Source: Methylobacterium aquaticum (GTDB lineage: Bacteria > Pseudomonadota > Alphaproteobacteria > Rhizobiales > Beijerinckiaceae). Taken from it: 64,000 bases of DNA. The notes under the pieces were generated by a model. That model was not told the origin of the DNA and made no database searches. It was given only the letters and a program-made list of their open reading frames with translations. This document shows positions 52,707 to 64,000 of the stretch, piece after piece (position 1 is the stretch's first letter; each line of letters begins with the position of its first letter). Both the position numbers and the translations under genes were made by a program. The stretch lies in NCBI RefSeq assembly GCF_016804325.1, contig NZ_CP043627.1, positions 3,981,001 to 4,045,000 on the forward strand, read 5' to 3'.

Positions 52707-52777
52707 TCTCCGCCGGACCGGGCGTCCTGTCACGCTCCTCTCGACGGCTCCGGAGCCGGCGCCGTAGAACAAAGCCC

Positions 52778-53311
52778 ATGAAGCGCACGACCCTCCCGCA
52801 CCTGCGGGTCCGCCCCGATCCTCTCGATCCCCGCCGCGGCACCCTGATCGCCGGCCCGGTCCGGATTCCCTGCGCCCTCGGCAAGGGCGGCCAGACGCAT
52901 CGCAAGCGCGAGGGCGACGGCGCCTCGCCGCGCGGGACGTTTCGCCTGCGCGGCGGCTTCTACCGGCCCGACCGGCTCGCGATGCGCCCCGCGACCGCCC
53001 TCCCCTTGCGCCGCATCCGGCCCGGCGACGGATGGTGCGACGACGCCCGCGACCGGCGCTACAACCGCCCGATTCCGCTGCCCGCCCCCGGCATCAGCGC
53101 GGAAAAGATGTGGCGCGACGACGGGCTCTACGACCTCGTGATCGACCTCGACTACAACCGCGGCCCGATCCGCCCCGGGCGCGGCAGCGCGATCTTCCTC
53201 CACGTCGCCCGCCCCGGCTTCCGGCCGACCGAGGGCTGCGTGGCGCTCCGCCGTCCCGATCTCGTCCGGCTCCTGCGCCGCCTCGGTCCCGGCACCCGTC
53301 TCACGATCTAG
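52778..53311 (+). CDS. L,D-transpeptidase (YkuD family)
   Basis: The 177-residue protein shows the YkuD active site HVARPGFRPTEGCVAL (H142, C154), with RREGDGASPRGTF-like entry (HKREGDGASPRGTFRLRGGF) and WCDDARDRRYNRPIPLP. No signal peptide is predicted at the N-terminus (MKRTTLPHLRVRPDPLDPRR), which is unusual for a periplasmic cross-linking enzyme; this short subgroup is often annotated without a signal. It would make 3-3 links in, or attach proteins to, peptidoglycan. Confidence 0.82.
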   Translation: MKRTTLPHLRVRPDPLDPRRGTLIAGPVRIPCALGKGGQTHRKREGDGASPRGTFRLRGGFYRPDRLAMRPATALPLRRIRPGDGWCDDARDRRYNRPIPLPAPGISAEKMWRDDGLYDLVIDLDYNRGPIRPGRGSAIFLHVARPGFRPTEGCVALRRPDLVRLLRRLGPGTRLTI

Positions 53312-53485
53312 GCAAGCTCTTCTTCGACACCGCCGCCACTTCGCGAGAACTTTCTCGGCTATCCATGCTGCGGAGCACAGAAAACTCTTTCATTTTGGTA
53401 ACGCTGCCACACTCGCATACCGTGAAAACATCCTGTAGGGTCCTGGCTGCCACACAAAAGCCTTATCGGACGCAGGGAGAGACGG

Positions 53486-53686
53486 ATGCTCGACGCCTAC
53501 ACCGCGACCGAAATCGTACGCGCCCGCCAGATCCATGCGGCGGAGGGCGCGCGCGGAACCCTCTGGGATACCGGCTCCCGTTATCGCGACGGGTTGCCCA
53601 ATTCCCCGATCCTGCTCACGGACGAGGACCGCGTCCGCTTCCTGGAGCAGGCGCGGGAGGAGATCCGCTGCCTGCACGCCAATTGA
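53486..53686 (+). CDS. Small conserved-looking hypothetical protein
   Basis: The 66-residue product begins MLDAYTATEIVRARQIHAAE and ends EQAREEIRCLHAN. AGGGAGAG precedes the start by the usual distance. It is largely helical and acidic/basic mixed, without a signal peptide. I recognise no family. The 174-base stretch before it is AT-rich around 53370-53440, a plausible promoter. It converges with the YggS-type gene. Confidence 0.55.
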   Translation: MLDAYTATEIVRARQIHAAEGARGTLWDTGSRYRDGLPNSPILLTDEDRVRFLEQAREEIRCLHAN

Positions 53687-53704
53687 CGTCGTGACCCGTG
53701 CGCG

Positions 53705-54388
53705 TCAGCCCTTCGGCTGGCGCGCCCCGAAGATCGCGCTGCCGACCCGGACATGGGTCGCGCCCATCTGGATCGCCGCTGGGTAGTCGGCGCTCATTCC
53801 CATCGACAGGATCGGCAGGGCGTGGCGGCGGGCGATCGCCGCCAGCAGGCCGAAATGCGCCGAGGGCGGATCCTCCGCCGGGGGAATGCACATCAGCCCC
53901 GAGACCGTGAGGCCGTGCGTGTCCCGGCACTCGGCCAGGAAGGCATCGACCGCGCTCGGTGCCACCCCGCCCTTCTGCGGCTCCTCGCCGGTATTGACCT
54001 GCACCAGCAGGGTCGGGTGCCGGCCAGCGCGCTGGATCTCCTTCGCCAGCGCCGCGGCGAGCGAGGTCCGGTCGAGGGTGTGGATCACGTCGAACAGCTC
54101 CACCGCCTCGCGGGCCTTGTTCGATTGCAGCGGGCCGATCAGGTGCAGCTCGGCTTGCGGATACTCCTCGCGCAGGGCGGGCCACTTAGCCTTCGCCTCC
54201 TGCACGTAGTTCTCGCCGAAACAGAGCTGGCCCGCTGCGAGAGCCGGGCGGATTCCCTCCGGGGGAATCGTCTTCGACACGGCGATCAGGGCGACATCCG
54301 CCGGCGGGCGCTCGCTGTCCTGCGCCGCGCGGGCGATCTCGCTCTGCACCTCGGTCAGGTTCGCCACGATGGTCTGCGGGTCGATCAT
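53705..54388 (-). CDS. YggS/PLPBP-family pyridoxal phosphate homeostasis protein
   Basis: The 227-residue single-domain PLP protein has the lysine in VALIAVSKTIPPEGI (K39), FGENYVQEAKAKWPAL, LIGPLQSNK, and SMGMSADYPAAIQMGATHVR, followed by VGSAIFG. The family binds PLP in the cytoplasm and controls its supply; no catalytic activity is established. It is divergent from leuS, separated by 181 bases that should contain both promoters. Confidence 0.9.
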   Translation of the reverse strand: MIDPQTIVANLTEVQSEIARAAQDSERPPADVALIAVSKTIPPEGIRPALAAGQLCFGENYVQEAKAKWPALREEYPQAELHLIGPLQSNKAREAVELFDVIHTLDRTSLAAALAKEIQRAGRHPTLLVQVNTGEEPQKGGVAPSAVDAFLAECRDTHGLTVSGLMCIPPAEDPPSAHFGLLAAIARRHALPILSMGMSADYPAAIQMGATHVRVGSAIFGARQPKG

Positions 54389-54569
54389 GACCGCTTCCTT
54401 TCCGGCGGCGCGCCGCCTTGCTTGATTGTTGACCCTCGGGACCAAACCGTGTCCTAGTCCGCCGGCGCCGCGCCGAGCAAGCTCAACCGTTTGCGGCCGT
54501 GACGTTTTCCCTTCATCCCTGCCGCCGGTGCTCTCGGCGCCGGCGCCGACCGGTCGCAAAGACGCCGCC

Positions 54570-57161
54570 ATGGCCGAACGTTACAACGCGAAGGATTCCG
54601 AGCCCCACTGGCAGCAGGTGTGGGCCGAGCGGGAAATCTTCCGCACCCGCAACGAGGACTCTCGTCCGAAATACTACGTGCTCGAGATGTTCCCCTACCC
54701 GTCGGGGCGCATCCATATGGGCCACGTGCGCAACTACGCGATGGGCGACGTGGTCGCCCGCTACAAGCGCGCCAAGGGCTTCAACGTCCTGCACCCGATG
54801 GGCTGGGACGCCTTCGGCCTGCCGGCCGAGAACGCCGCGATGCAGAACAAGGTCAACCCGCGGGAATGGACCTACGCCAACATCGCGACGATGCGGGCGC
54901 AGCTGCAATCGATGGGCCTGTCGCTGGACTGGAGCCGCGAGATCGCGACCTGCGATCCCGACTACTACAAGCACCAGCAGCGGATGTTCCTGGACTTCCT
55001 GAAGGCCGGTTTGGTCTCGCGCCGCACCGCCAAGGTGAACTGGGATCCGGTCGACCACACCGTGCTCGCCAACGAGCAGGTGATCGACGGGCGCGGCTGG
55101 CGCTCCGGCGCGCTGGTCGAGCAGCGCGAGCTGACCCAGTGGTTCTTCAAGATCACTGACTTCGCCCAGGACCTGGACGACCGGCTCGACACGCTGGAGC
55201 GCTGGCCGGAGAAGGTCCGGCTGATGCAGCGCAACTGGATCGGCCGCTCGGAAGGGCTGGAGCTGCGCTTCGCGCTCGAGAGCGTGCCCGAGGGCGCGAA
55301 CTCCGAGGTCACGGTCTACACGACGCGGCCCGACACGCTGTTCGGCGCCAAGTTCCTGGCGGTCGCCGCCGACCATCCCCTCGCCGCCGCGGTGGCGAGG
55401 GACACCCCGGCCCTGCAGGACTTCATCGCCGAATGCCGGCGCATGGGCACTGCGCAAGCCGCGATCGATACGGCGGAGAAGCTCGGCTTCGATACCGGCT
55501 TGCGGGTGCGCCACCCCCTCGACTCGTCCTGGACCCTGCCGGTCTACGTCGCGAATTTCGTGCTGATGGAGTACGGCACCGGCGCGGTGTTCGGCTGCCC
55601 GGCGCACGACCAGCGCGACCTCGACTTCGCCAACAAGTACGGTCTCGGCAACACCCCGGTCGTCTGTCCGCCCGACCAGGATCCGGCCGCCTTCGTCGTC
55701 ACCGACACCGCCTATGACGGCGACGGGCGGATGATCAACTCGCGCTTCCTCGACGGGATGAGCACCGACGAGGCGTTCAAGACCGTCGCCGATCGCCTGG
55801 AGGCCGAGACCCTGGACGGTGCCTCGGTCGGCAAGCGCCGGGTGCAGTTCCGCCTGCGCGACTGGGGGGTCTCGCGCCAGCGCTACTGGGGCTGCCCGAT
55901 CCCGGTGATCCATTGCGATGCGTGCGGCGTCGTACCGGTCCCGACCGCCGACCTGCCGGTGCGGCTGCCGGAGGAGGTCTCGTTCGACGTGCCCGGCAAC
56001 CCGCTGGAGCGCGATACCGCCTGGCGCAACGTGCCGTGCCCGTCCTGCGGCAAGCCGGCCCGGCGCGAGACCGACACGATGGACACCTTCGTCGACTCGT
56101 CCTGGTACTTCGCCCGCTTCACCGCGCCGTGGCTCACCGACGCGCCGACCGACAAGGCGGTGGCCGATCACTGGCTGCCGGTCGACCAGTATATCGGCGG
56201 CATCGAGCACGCGATCCTGCACCTGCTCTATTCCCGCTTCTTCATGCGGGCGATGCGCCAGACCGGCTGGGCCGGGCACGACGAGCCCTTCGCCGGCCTG
56301 TTCACGCAGGGCATGGTCGTGCACGAGACCTATCGCGACGAGGCCGGGGCCTGGGTGCAGCCGGTCGACGTCAAGATCGTGACCGAGGACGGCGCCCGCA
56401 AAGCGTTTCACGTGAAAACCGACGCGCCGATCGCCATCGGGGCGATCGAGAAGATGTCGAAGTCGAAGAAGAACGTCGTCGACCCCGACGACATCATCGC
56501 CTCCTACGGTGCCGATACCGCCCGCTGGTTCATGCTCTCCGACTCGCCGCCCGAGCGTGACGTGATCTGGACCGAGGACGGCGTGCAGGGCGCGTCACGC
56601 TTCGTGCAGCGCGTCTGGCGCATGGTGAGCGAGGTCGCCGAGGGCGGGTCCGGAGCGGCCGGCACCGGTAGCGAGGCAGCGCTGAAGGCGGCGCACAAGG
56701 CCCTGGCCGCTATCGGCGAGGATATCGAACGCCTGCGCTTCAACCGCTGCGTCGCCCACATCTACGAACTGGCGAACAGCCTTCAGGAGGCGGTCGCGGC
56801 TGAGCGCGGTCACGCCCCCTCCCCTTCCTTACGCGAGGCGACGCTGATCCTGGTGCAGCTCATCGCCCCGATGATGCCGCACCTCGCCGAGACCTGCTGG
56901 ACCGCCCTCGGCCAGGACGGCCTGGTGGCGGAAGCCGCCTGGCCGGCAATCCGCCACGACCTCCTCGTCGAGGACAGCGTGACGATGCCGGTGCAGATCA
57001 ACGGCCGGAAGCGCGCCGACGTCACCGTGCCGCGCGACGCCGATCAGGCCGCCGTGCAGGAGGCGGTGCTGGCTCTCGAGCCGGTACAGCGGGCGCTGGA
57101 GGGCAAGCCGCCGCGAAAGGTGATCGTGGTGCCGCTGCGGATCGTCAACATCGTGGTCTGA
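54570..57161 (+). CDS. leuS: Leucyl-tRNA synthetase
   Basis: The 863-residue class I synthetase has the HIGH-type motif HMGH (residues 49-52) in [20 protein letters not shown], the CP1 editing domain with [14 protein letters not shown], and the KMSKS loop at 628-632 ([15 protein letters not shown]). It charges tRNA(Leu) and edits mis-acylated forms. ATG 54570 ([16 protein letters not shown]) is the family start; the longer frame upstream is not conserved. It is followed by an intrinsic terminator. A parS-like 16-mer lies inside the gene. Confidence 0.97.
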   Translation: MAERYNAKDSEPHWQQVWAEREIFRTRNEDSRPKYYVLEMFPYPSGRIHMGHVRNYAMGDVVARYKRAKGFNVLHPMGWDAFGLPAENAAMQNKVNPREWTYANIATMRAQLQSMGLSLDWSREIATCDPDYYKHQQRMFLDFLKAGLVSRRTAKVNWDPVDHTVLANEQVIDGRGWRSGALVEQRELTQWFFKITDFAQDLDDRLDTLERWPEKVRLMQRNWIGRSEGLELRFALESVPEGANSEVTVYTTRPDTLFGAKFLAVAADHPLAAAVARDTPALQDFIAECRRMGTAQAAIDTAEKLGFDTGLRVRHPLDSSWTLPVYVANFVLMEYGTGAVFGCPAHDQRDLDFANKYGLGNTPVVCPPDQDPAAFVVTDTAYDGDGRMINSRFLDGMSTDEAFKTVADRLEAETLDGASVGKRRVQFRLRDWGVSRQRYWGCPIPVIHCDACGVVPVPTADLPVRLPEEVSFDVPGNPLERDTAWRNVPCPSCGKPARRETDTMDTFVDSSWYFARFTAPWLTDAPTDKAVADHWLPVDQYIGGIEHAILHLLYSRFFMRAMRQTGWAGHDEPFAGLFTQGMVVHETYRDEAGAWVQPVDVKIVTEDGARKAFHVKTDAPIAIGAIEKMSKSKKNVVDPDDIIASYGADTARWFMLSDSPPERDVIWTEDGVQGASRFVQRVWRMVSEVAEGGSGAAGTGSEAALKAAHKALAAIGEDIERLRFNRCVAHIYELANSLQEAVAAERGHAPSPSLREATLILVQLIAPMMPHLAETCWTALGQDGLVAEAAWPAIRHDLLVEDSVTMPVQINGRKRADVTVPRDADQAAVQEAVLALEPVQRALEGKPPRKVIVVPLRIVNIVV
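56404..56419. promoter_or_regulatory. parS-like site 2, inside leuS
   Basis: CGTTTCACGTGAAAAC contains the perfect 12-base core TTTCACGTGAAA of parS and matches 13 of 16 consensus positions. The identical 16-mer occurs at 63398-63413. It is embedded in codons for AFHVKT. Confidence 0.55.
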
Positions 57162-57191
57162 TCGACCTCGCATCACGGCTCGATGATCTCG

Positions 57192-57226
57192 GGGCCCGGC
57201 CATCGAATGATGGCCGGGCCCTTTTT
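57192..57226 (+). terminator. Intrinsic terminator after leuS
   Basis: GGGCCCGGCCATC and GATGGCCGGGCCC form a 13-bp stem with a four-base loop, followed by five T. It lies 30 bases past the leuS stop, so leuS and the following lptE are separate units. Confidence 0.88.
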
Positions 57227-57426
57227 GATTCGATCCCCGATTTCCACCAGCCGACAGCATCACGGCCCTGCTGTCGCCGCAGACATTCTTTAGGTCGAAA
57301 ACCCTATCCTGGGGGGCCGACGGGGATGGACGAATGACGGTCTCATTCCTCTTGGCAGAACCCCGGCGGAACGGTAACCGCGTCGGTGGTGCGGTAGCGA
57401 ATCAAGCGGCGGCAGGACGGATTTTC

Positions 57427-57963
57427 ATGGCTGGCAGCACGGCGAAGACGGCGGCAAACCTCACTCTCGTCGCCACCCTGGCGCTCGGCCTCTCGGCCTG
57501 CTTCCGGCCGCTCTATGGACCGACCGCCTCCGGTGCTCCCTTGAGCGCCGTGCTCGCGTCGATCCAGGTCGAGCCGGCCAAGACCGCGCAGGGCCAGGAG
57601 CGCCTCGGCCACTACCTGCGCAGCGAACTGGTCTTCGATCTCGATGGCTCGGGCCAGCCTTCGGAGAAGAAGTATCGCCTGACCCTCGCGGCGAGCGAGA
57701 CCGTGCAGACCCCGATCGTCAGCTCGATCACCGGCCGCGCCGAGGCGGCGACCCTGGTCGGCACCGCCTCCTACAAGGTCCAGACGCTCGTCGGCGACCG
57801 CATCGTCACCGAGGGCGTTGCCCAGGGCACCGCTACCTACGACCGCTCGTCCCAGCGCTTCGCCAGCCTGCGCGCCGCCCGGGACGCCGAGATCCGCCTC
57901 GCCAAGCTGCTCTCCGACCAGATCAAGACCCGCGTCGCCGCGATCCTCGCCACTCAACCGTGA
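57427..57963 (+). CDS. lptE: LptE-type LPS-assembly lipoprotein
   Basis: From ATG 57427 the protein has 178 residues with a signal peptide and a lipobox LGLSAC (Cys 24 or so), followed by FRPLYGPTASGAPLSA. The LptE pattern follows, with IQVEPAKTAQGQERLGHYLR and VQTPIVSSITGRAEAATL. It helps LptD insert lipopolysaccharide in the outer membrane. It sits between leuS and holA, the standard neighbourhood in proteobacteria, and holA starts seven bases after its stop. Confidence 0.88.
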   Translation: MAGSTAKTAANLTLVATLALGLSACFRPLYGPTASGAPLSAVLASIQVEPAKTAQGQERLGHYLRSELVFDLDGSGQPSEKKYRLTLAASETVQTPIVSSITGRAEAATLVGTASYKVQTLVGDRIVTEGVAQGTATYDRSSQRFASLRAARDAEIRLAKLLSDQIKTRVAAILATQP

Positions 57964-57970
57964 GCGCAAC

Positions 57971-58999
57971 ATGACCGCCGTGAAGGCCGGCGAGGTCGAG
58001 GGCCTGCTGCGCCGCGGCCCCGACCCGCGCATCGCCGTGATCCTGGTTTACGGCCCGGATACCGGCCTCGTGACCGAGCGGGCGCGCCTCCTGGCCGAGA
58101 AGGCCGTGGACGATCCGTCCGATCCCTTCGCCCTGGTCAAGATCGACGGCGACGTCCTGGCGAGCGATCCCGGCCGCCTCGTCGACGAGGCTGCCACGGT
58201 CGGGCTGTTCGGCGGGAAACGCGCGGTCTGGGTTCGCCCAGGTAGCCGCAACTACGCCCCGGCGGTCGATGCGGCCCTCAAGCACGAGGGTGCCGACACC
58301 CGGATCGTGGTCGAGGCCGGCGACCTCGCCAAATCGGCCCCACTGCGGGTGATCTGCGAGCGTTCGCCCCGGGCGCTGGCGATCCCATGCTATCCGGACG
58401 ATGCCGGCACCCTCGCCGACCTGATCGACCGTACGCTGCGGGCCGACGGGTTGCGCATCACGCGGGAGGCCCGCGACCTCCTCGCCAGCGGCCTCGGCGG
58501 CGACCGGCGGGCGAGCCTCGGCGAAATCGAGAAGCTGGCGCTCTATGCCCGCGGCCAGGGCGAGATCGGCATCGACGATGTCGAGGCGATCGGCAGCGAC
58601 GTCTCGGGATCGATGCTCAATGCCCTGATCGACGCCGCCTTCGCCGGACGGATCGCCGAAACCGAGCGCAGCTACCGGCGCTTCCAGATCGAGGGGATGG
58701 ACGCCTCGGTGATGTTGGGCGGCGCGCTCCGCCACGCCTTGACCCTGCTGGCGACCCGCCTCGACGGCGAGGGCAAGAGCCCGGGTGCGATGGTGGCGGG
58801 CTGGCGCGGCCTACATTTCCGGCGCCAGAGGATCGTCGAGACCCAGCTCGCCCGTTGGAGCCCGGTTTCCTTGCGCCGGGCGGTGTCGCTGTTGCAGGAG
58901 GCCGTGCTCAATGCGCGCCGGGCCGGCGGCGACTTCTCGCATGCCATCGCGGCCGATCTCTTTCTCCGGCTGGCGAGCGAGGCGGCGCGGCGGGGCTGA
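57971..58999 (+). CDS. holA: DNA polymerase III delta subunit
   Basis: The 342-residue protein has the HolA profile: FGPDTGLV-type entry (VILVYGPDTGLVTERARLLA), DPFALVKIDGDVLASDPGRL, GLFGGKRAVWVRP, and a C-terminal helical part (GSMLNALIDAAFAGRIAETE). It loads the sliding clamp as part of the clamp loader. Linked to lptE in one transcript. It converges with parB, with a GC hairpin between the two. Confidence 0.92.
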   Translation: MTAVKAGEVEGLLRRGPDPRIAVILVYGPDTGLVTERARLLAEKAVDDPSDPFALVKIDGDVLASDPGRLVDEAATVGLFGGKRAVWVRPGSRNYAPAVDAALKHEGADTRIVVEAGDLAKSAPLRVICERSPRALAIPCYPDDAGTLADLIDRTLRADGLRITREARDLLASGLGGDRRASLGEIEKLALYARGQGEIGIDDVEAIGSDVSGSMLNALIDAAFAGRIAETERSYRRFQIEGMDASVMLGGALRHALTLLATRLDGEGKSPGAMVAGWRGLHFRRQRIVETQLARWSPVSLRRAVSLLQEAVLNARRAGGDFSHAIAADLFLRLASEAARRG

Positions 59000-59022
59000 G
59001 GCCCCTCTCCCCTGTCATGCGA

Positions 59023-59044
59023 GGCCGGGCCATTGAGCCCGGCC
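59023..59044. terminator. Hairpin between convergent holA and parB
   Basis: GGCCGGGC (59023-59030) and GCCCGGCC (59037-59044) make an 8-bp GC stem around CATTGA in the 53-base convergent gap. The T run is weak (GCCTCTTCCT), so it may be a bidirectional transcript end aided by Rho. Confidence 0.5.
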
Positions 59045-59052
59045 GCCTCTTC

Positions 59053-59940
<888 letters not shown>

Positions 59941-59975
59941 AACCTTCATCCTCTCCTCGACTCCGTTACGCTGGT

Positions 59976-60820
<845 letters not shown>

Positions 60821-60824
<4 letters not shown>

Positions 60825-61462
60825 GGGAGAAGGCCGCTCACGCTGGAGATGCGGACGATCCTGGCGTCAGAATCGGTCCGACTCGGGATCAGATCCGCGG
60901 CAAATCTCCACCTTTCCTCGGCCTCGGTCAATTCGGTTAAGACATCACGCCCTTTCGGAAAAAGGCCCGTGGCGCCGTTTTTCAACAATGGTTCGGTCCA
61001 GGTGAGGAGCTGCGACAGGGGCGCGAGGGCGCGGGCGGTCACGATCTGCGAATCGGTGAAGCCGGCGACCACAGTCTCGATGCGGGCGACATGGACTTTG
61101 GCCGCCGCACCGGTGAGGCGCGCCGTTTCCTGCAGGAAGGCGCCCTTGCGTCCGTTGCTTTCGACGAGATCGACGTGGAAGCCCGGCCGATCGCGTCCGG
61201 CGATCGCCAGGATCAGGCCCGGGATGCCGGCGCCGCTGCCGAGGTCCAGCCATCGCGTCGCCTCGGGGGCGAGGGCGAGGAGCTGGAGCGAATCGGCGAT
61301 GTGGCGGGTCCACACCTCGGCCAGGGTCGATGGCCCGACGAGATTCTTGATCGATTGCCAGCGGGTCAGCTGGGCGACGTAGAGGTCGAGGGCGGCGGCT
61401 GTTTCACGTGAAACGCCGGCTTCGAGCAGGACGGCGTCGCGGCCCGGAGGGGATTTGATCAT
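60821..61462 (-). CDS. rsmG: 16S rRNA (guanine-527-N7)-methyltransferase
   Basis: The 213-residue protein has the SAM-binding motif [17 protein letters not shown], with [13 protein letters not shown] and [15 protein letters not shown]. It methylates G527 of 16S rRNA. It overlaps mnmG by ATGA at its start and parA by ATGA at its end, so the order mnmE-mnmG-rsmG-parA-parB is a continuous block. A near-perfect parS sits in its first codons (61400-61415). Confidence 0.95.
61400..61415. promoter_or_regulatory. parS site 3, near-consensus, inside rsmG
   Basis: TGTTTCACGTGAAACG differs from the parS consensus TGTTTCACGTGAAACA only in the last base. It lies about 1.5 kb from parB, in the 5' part of rsmG, encoding part of the GVSRETAA segment. 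It is the strongest ParB-binding candidate in the window. Confidence 0.85.
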
Positions 61463-63342
61463 TCGGCCGGGACCTGTGCAGGTGTGCCGCGACGGGCGTG
61501 GGCGGCGAGAAGGGTGAGCGCCGCGGGCGTCACGCCCTCGATGCGGGCTGCCTGGCCGAGCGTGAGCGGGCGGACCTTGTCGAGCTTCAGCCGCAACTCG
61601 TTCGAGAGGCCGGCAATGCTGCCATAATCGAGCAGGGCCGGAAGCGTCACCGCTTCGTCGCGCCGGAAGGCCGCGATATCCGCCCGCTGGCGGTCGAGAT
61701 AGACCGCATAGGTCGCGTCGGTGCAGAGGCGGTCGGCCAGGGCAGGGGGCACATCCCGGAGCATCGGCCAAACGGCGGCGAGGCGGTCCCAGGTCATCTC
61801 CGGGTAGGAGAGCAGCTGGAATGCCGACCGGCGGATGCCGTCGCGGTTGAGGGCGATACCATGACGTTGCGCCTCCGTCGGGGTGAGGCTCAACTCATCC
61901 AGAATTTGGCGTGCCCCCTGCAGCGCATCGCGGCGCGCAGCGTCATGCGCGGCGCGGCCCGGCGAGACGCATCCGAGGGCAAGGCCGCGGCCGGTCAAGC
62001 GCTCGTCGGCATTGTCGACCCGCAGGCTGAGCCGGTATTCCGACCGGGACGTGAACATGCGGTACGGCTCGCTGACCCCGTGGGTCACGAGATCGTCGAT
62101 CATCACGCCGAGATAGGATTCGGCCCGGTCGAACACCGCGAGCTCGGCGGCGCCGGCGAGGCGGGCGGCGTTGAGCCCCGCCACCAGCCCCTGGCCGGCC
62201 GCCTCCTCGTAGCCGGTGGTGCCGTTGATCTGTCCTGCCAGGAACAGGCCGGCGATGCGGCGGGTCTGGAGCGTGGGATCGAGTTCGCGCGGATCGACGT
62301 AATCGTACTCGATCGCGTAGCCCGGGCGCAGGATCACCGCGCGCTCGCAGCCCGGCAGCAGGCGGACGATGCCGGCTTGCACCTCCTCGGGGAGGGAGGT
62401 CGAGATGCCGTTCGGATAGACCGTCGGGTCGTCGAGGCCTTCCGGCTCGAGGAAGATCTGGTGGCCGTCGCGGTCACCGAAGCGGACCACCTTGTCCTCG
62501 ATCGACGGGCAGTAGCGCGGTCCGCGGCTGGTGATGCCACCGGAATACATCGCCGAGCGATGCAGGTTGGCCCGGATCAGGTCGTGCGCCGCCTGGCCCG
62601 TCCGCGTCACGCCGCACTCGATCTGGGGCGTGATGATGCGCTCGGTCAGGGTCGAGAACGGCACCGGCTCGTCGTCGGCCGCCTGCTTGTCGATCCCGTG
62701 CCAGTCGATGGTACGGCCATCGAGACGCGGCGGCGTACCGGTCTTCAGACGGCCGAGGGCGAAGCCGTGGCGGTCGAGGGTCGCCGAGAGGCCGAGAGCC
62801 GGCCCTTCACCCATGCGGCCGGCGGGGATCGTGACCTCGCCGATATGGATAAGCCCGCGCAGGAAGGTCCCGGTGGTGAGCACCACGGCTCGGCAGGGGA
62901 GGGCGCGGCCATCGTCGAGCACGGCACCGGCGACCCGACCGTCGATGACGGTGAGGTCCGAGACCTCGCCTTCGACGATGGCGAGGTTCGGCGTCTCTTC
63001 GAGGAACGCCTGCACCGCCCGGGCATAGAGCTTGCGATCGGCCTGGGTGCGGGGTCCCCGCACGGCCGGTCCCTTGCGACGGTTGAGCAGCCGGAACTGG
63101 ATCCCGGCCCGGTCGGCGACCCGGCCCATCAGCCCATCCAGGGCATCGACCTCGCGCACGAGGTGACCTTTGCCGAGGCCGCCGATGGCAGGGTTGCAGG
63201 ACATCGCCCCGAGCGTATCGCGGCGGTGGGTGACCAGGGCGGTGCGGGCACCGTAACGCGCGGCGGCGGCGGCCGCTTCCGCACCCGCATGGCCGCCGCC
63301 GACGACGATGACGTCGTAGGTGGGAGAATCGTCAGAGAGCAT
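61459..63342 (-). CDS. mnmG: tRNA uridine-5-carboxymethylaminomethyl modification enzyme MnmG
   Basis: The 627-residue FAD protein begins with [20 protein letters not shown]. It has the MnmG signature [20 protein letters not shown] and the later [20 protein letters not shown], and ends with the C-terminal helical domain. With MnmE it modifies U34 of tRNA. It overlaps rsmG by four bases and lies 87 bases after mnmE, a gap that contains a parS-like site. Confidence 0.97.
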   Translation of the reverse strand: MLSDDSPTYDVIVVGGGHAGAEAAAAAARYGARTALVTHRRDTLGAMSCNPAIGGLGKGHLVREVDALDGLMGRVADRAGIQFRLLNRRKGPAVRGPRTQADRKLYARAVQAFLEETPNLAIVEGEVSDLTVIDGRVAGAVLDDGRALPCRAVVLTTGTFLRGLIHIGEVTIPAGRMGEGPALGLSATLDRHGFALGRLKTGTPPRLDGRTIDWHGIDKQAADDEPVPFSTLTERIITPQIECGVTRTGQAAHDLIRANLHRSAMYSGGITSRGPRYCPSIEDKVVRFGDRDGHQIFLEPEGLDDPTVYPNGISTSLPEEVQAGIVRLLPGCERAVILRPGYAIEYDYVDPRELDPTLQTRRIAGLFLAGQINGTTGYEEAAGQGLVAGLNAARLAGAAELAVFDRAESYLGVMIDDLVTHGVSEPYRMFTSRSEYRLSLRVDNADERLTGRGLALGCVSPGRAAHDAARRDALQGARQILDELSLTPTEAQRHGIALNRDGIRRSAFQLLSYPEMTWDRLAAVWPMLRDVPPALADRLCTDATYAVYLDRQRADIAAFRRDEAVTLPALLDYGSIAGLSNELRLKLDKVRPLTLGQAARIEGVTPAALTLLAAHARRGTPAQVPAE

Positions 63343-63397
63343 GAGGTGATTAGGGGACGCCCGATGGCGGCGTCAATCACGCTCTCGGATCCGCCCG

Positions 63398-63413
63398 CGT
63401 TTCACGTGAAAAC
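63398..63413. promoter_or_regulatory. parS-like site 4, between mnmE and mnmG
   Basis: CGTTTCACGTGAAAAC is identical to the 16-mer at 56404-56419 and keeps the full core TTTCACGTGAAA. It is intergenic, so here it is not constrained by coding. Confidence 0.6.
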
Positions 63414-63429
63414 TCGAGCGCACCGCCGG

Positions 63430-64000
63430 TCATTTGCCGATGCAGAAGCTCGAGAACAGGCGATCCAGCATCTCTTCGACCCCGACGCGCCCGGCCACCT
63501 CGCCGAGGGCGCGGATAGCGAGGCGAAGATCCTCCGCCACCAATTCCGCCGGCAATTCGGCGCCCATTGCGACGACACGATCGAGGTGACGGAGGCAGCG
63601 TTCGAGGGCGAGCCGCTGCCTTTCGCGGGTGACCAGGGCGTCCCCACTGCCGAGAGACGCTTCGGCGCTGCGTTCGAGCGCGGCAAGGAGCCGGTCGAGG
63701 CCGTTGCCGGTCCGGGCCGAGACCGCGATTGTCCCATCGGGTACCGCTTCGGACAGATCGACCTTGGTGGCGACGACTAGGACCGGGACGGAGAGGGGAG
63801 GGGGCGCGTCACCCCCCGGCTCGCATAGCCACAGCACCAGATCGGCTTGATCGATGCGGCGACGGCTGCGGGCCACACCCTCGACCTCGATCGCATCGGT
63901 GCTGTCGCGCAGACCGGCCGTATCGACGAGAAGGACGGGCAGACCGCCGAGATCGCATCGCACCTCGATGGCGTCCCGCGTCGTACCGGGGATGTCCGAG
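63430..64000 (-). CDS. mnmE: tRNA modification GTPase MnmE (3' part; 5' end outside window)
   Basis: About 190 C-terminal codons are present. The window edge cuts the GTPase domain just before the DTAGLR motif (LLVDTAGLRDSTDAIEVEGV), preceded by SDIPGTTRDAIEV. The G4-type motif VATKVDLSEA and the conserved C-terminus SFCIGK, whose cysteine and lysine are essential in MnmE, are seen. It works with MnmG in U34 modification. Confidence 0.95.
   Translation of the reverse strand, partial: SDIPGTTRDAIEVRCDLGGLPVLLVDTAGLRDSTDAIEVEGVARSRRRIDQADLVLWLCEPGGDAPPPLSVPVLVVATKVDLSEAVPDGTIAVSARTGNGLDRLLAALERSAEASLGSGDALVTRERQRLALERCLRHLDRVVAMGAELPAELVAEDLRLAIRALGEVAGRVGVEEMLDRLFSSFCIGK

Noticed and set aside
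61498..63780. 760-codon plus-strand open frame opposite mnmG
   Set aside because: It is antisense to a confidently identified mnmG, with no ribosome-binding site or family similarity.

Overview
The window is one continuous stretch of very GC-rich bacterial chromosome. It looks like an alphaproteobacterium of the order Hyphomicrobiales, most likely Methylobacterium or a close relative. That placement is an inference. It rests on the base composition, on the order mnmE-mnmG-rsmG-parA-parB / holA-lptE / leuS that is usual beside alphaproteobacterial origins, and on many palindromic intergenic elements. I found no rRNA, tRNA, CRISPR array, transposase or phage gene.

Layout. 1-5.4 kb: the tail of a GntR/FCD regulator, a higBA toxin-antitoxin pair in a low-GC patch, a divergent Lrp/dadA pair, a DUF429-Nudix pair and a frameshifted beta-carbonic anhydrase. 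5.6-11 kb: an Asp/Glu-racemase-fold protein without its catalytic cysteines, a GntR/FCD regulator, a nitrate/sulfonate/NMT1-type ABC importer and an arylmalonate-decarboxylase-like protein. 11.4-18.2 kb: a YciF-like ferritin-fold protein, two tiny hydrophilic proteins, a class A beta-lactamase, a YbaK deacylase, a third racemase-fold protein, a MerR-ATPase fusion, an HD hydrolase and an AraC regulator.

18.7-43.6 kb is a nitrogen-scavenging island. It holds two branched-chain-type (Liv) ABC systems, an amiC-amiR sensor/antiterminator pair in front of a nitrilase-fold amidase, an NMT1-type importer with a second nitrilase and an amidohydrolase behind a textbook sigma-54 promoter, and a PotABCD-type importer with a PuuE-like deacetylase and a GntR regulator. 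Between amiR and the amidase lies a leader with hairpins and an intrinsic terminator, as expected for ANTAR antitermination. My reading is that amides, nitriles and N-heterocycles are imported and hydrolysed under nitrogen control; the substrates are not known.

43.6-54.4 kb: a possible scpB remnant, a double winged-helix protein, panC, dapD, a cyclic-nucleotide-binding protein, a diguanylate cyclase, a D-threonine-aldolase-like enzyme, an OmpR-type regulator, a DnaQ-like exonuclease, an L,D-transpeptidase and a YggS protein. 54.5-64 kb: the origin-proximal housekeeping block with leuS, lptE, holA, parB, parA, rsmG, mnmG and the 3' end of mnmE, together with several parS-like sites.

Five genes (beta-carbonic anhydrase, livF, livM-livG fusion, livH, panC) are broken by seven apparent one-base losses, every one inside a G or C homopolymer. 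Restoring one base at each run gives full-length proteins, so sequencing undercalls are the likeliest explanation.
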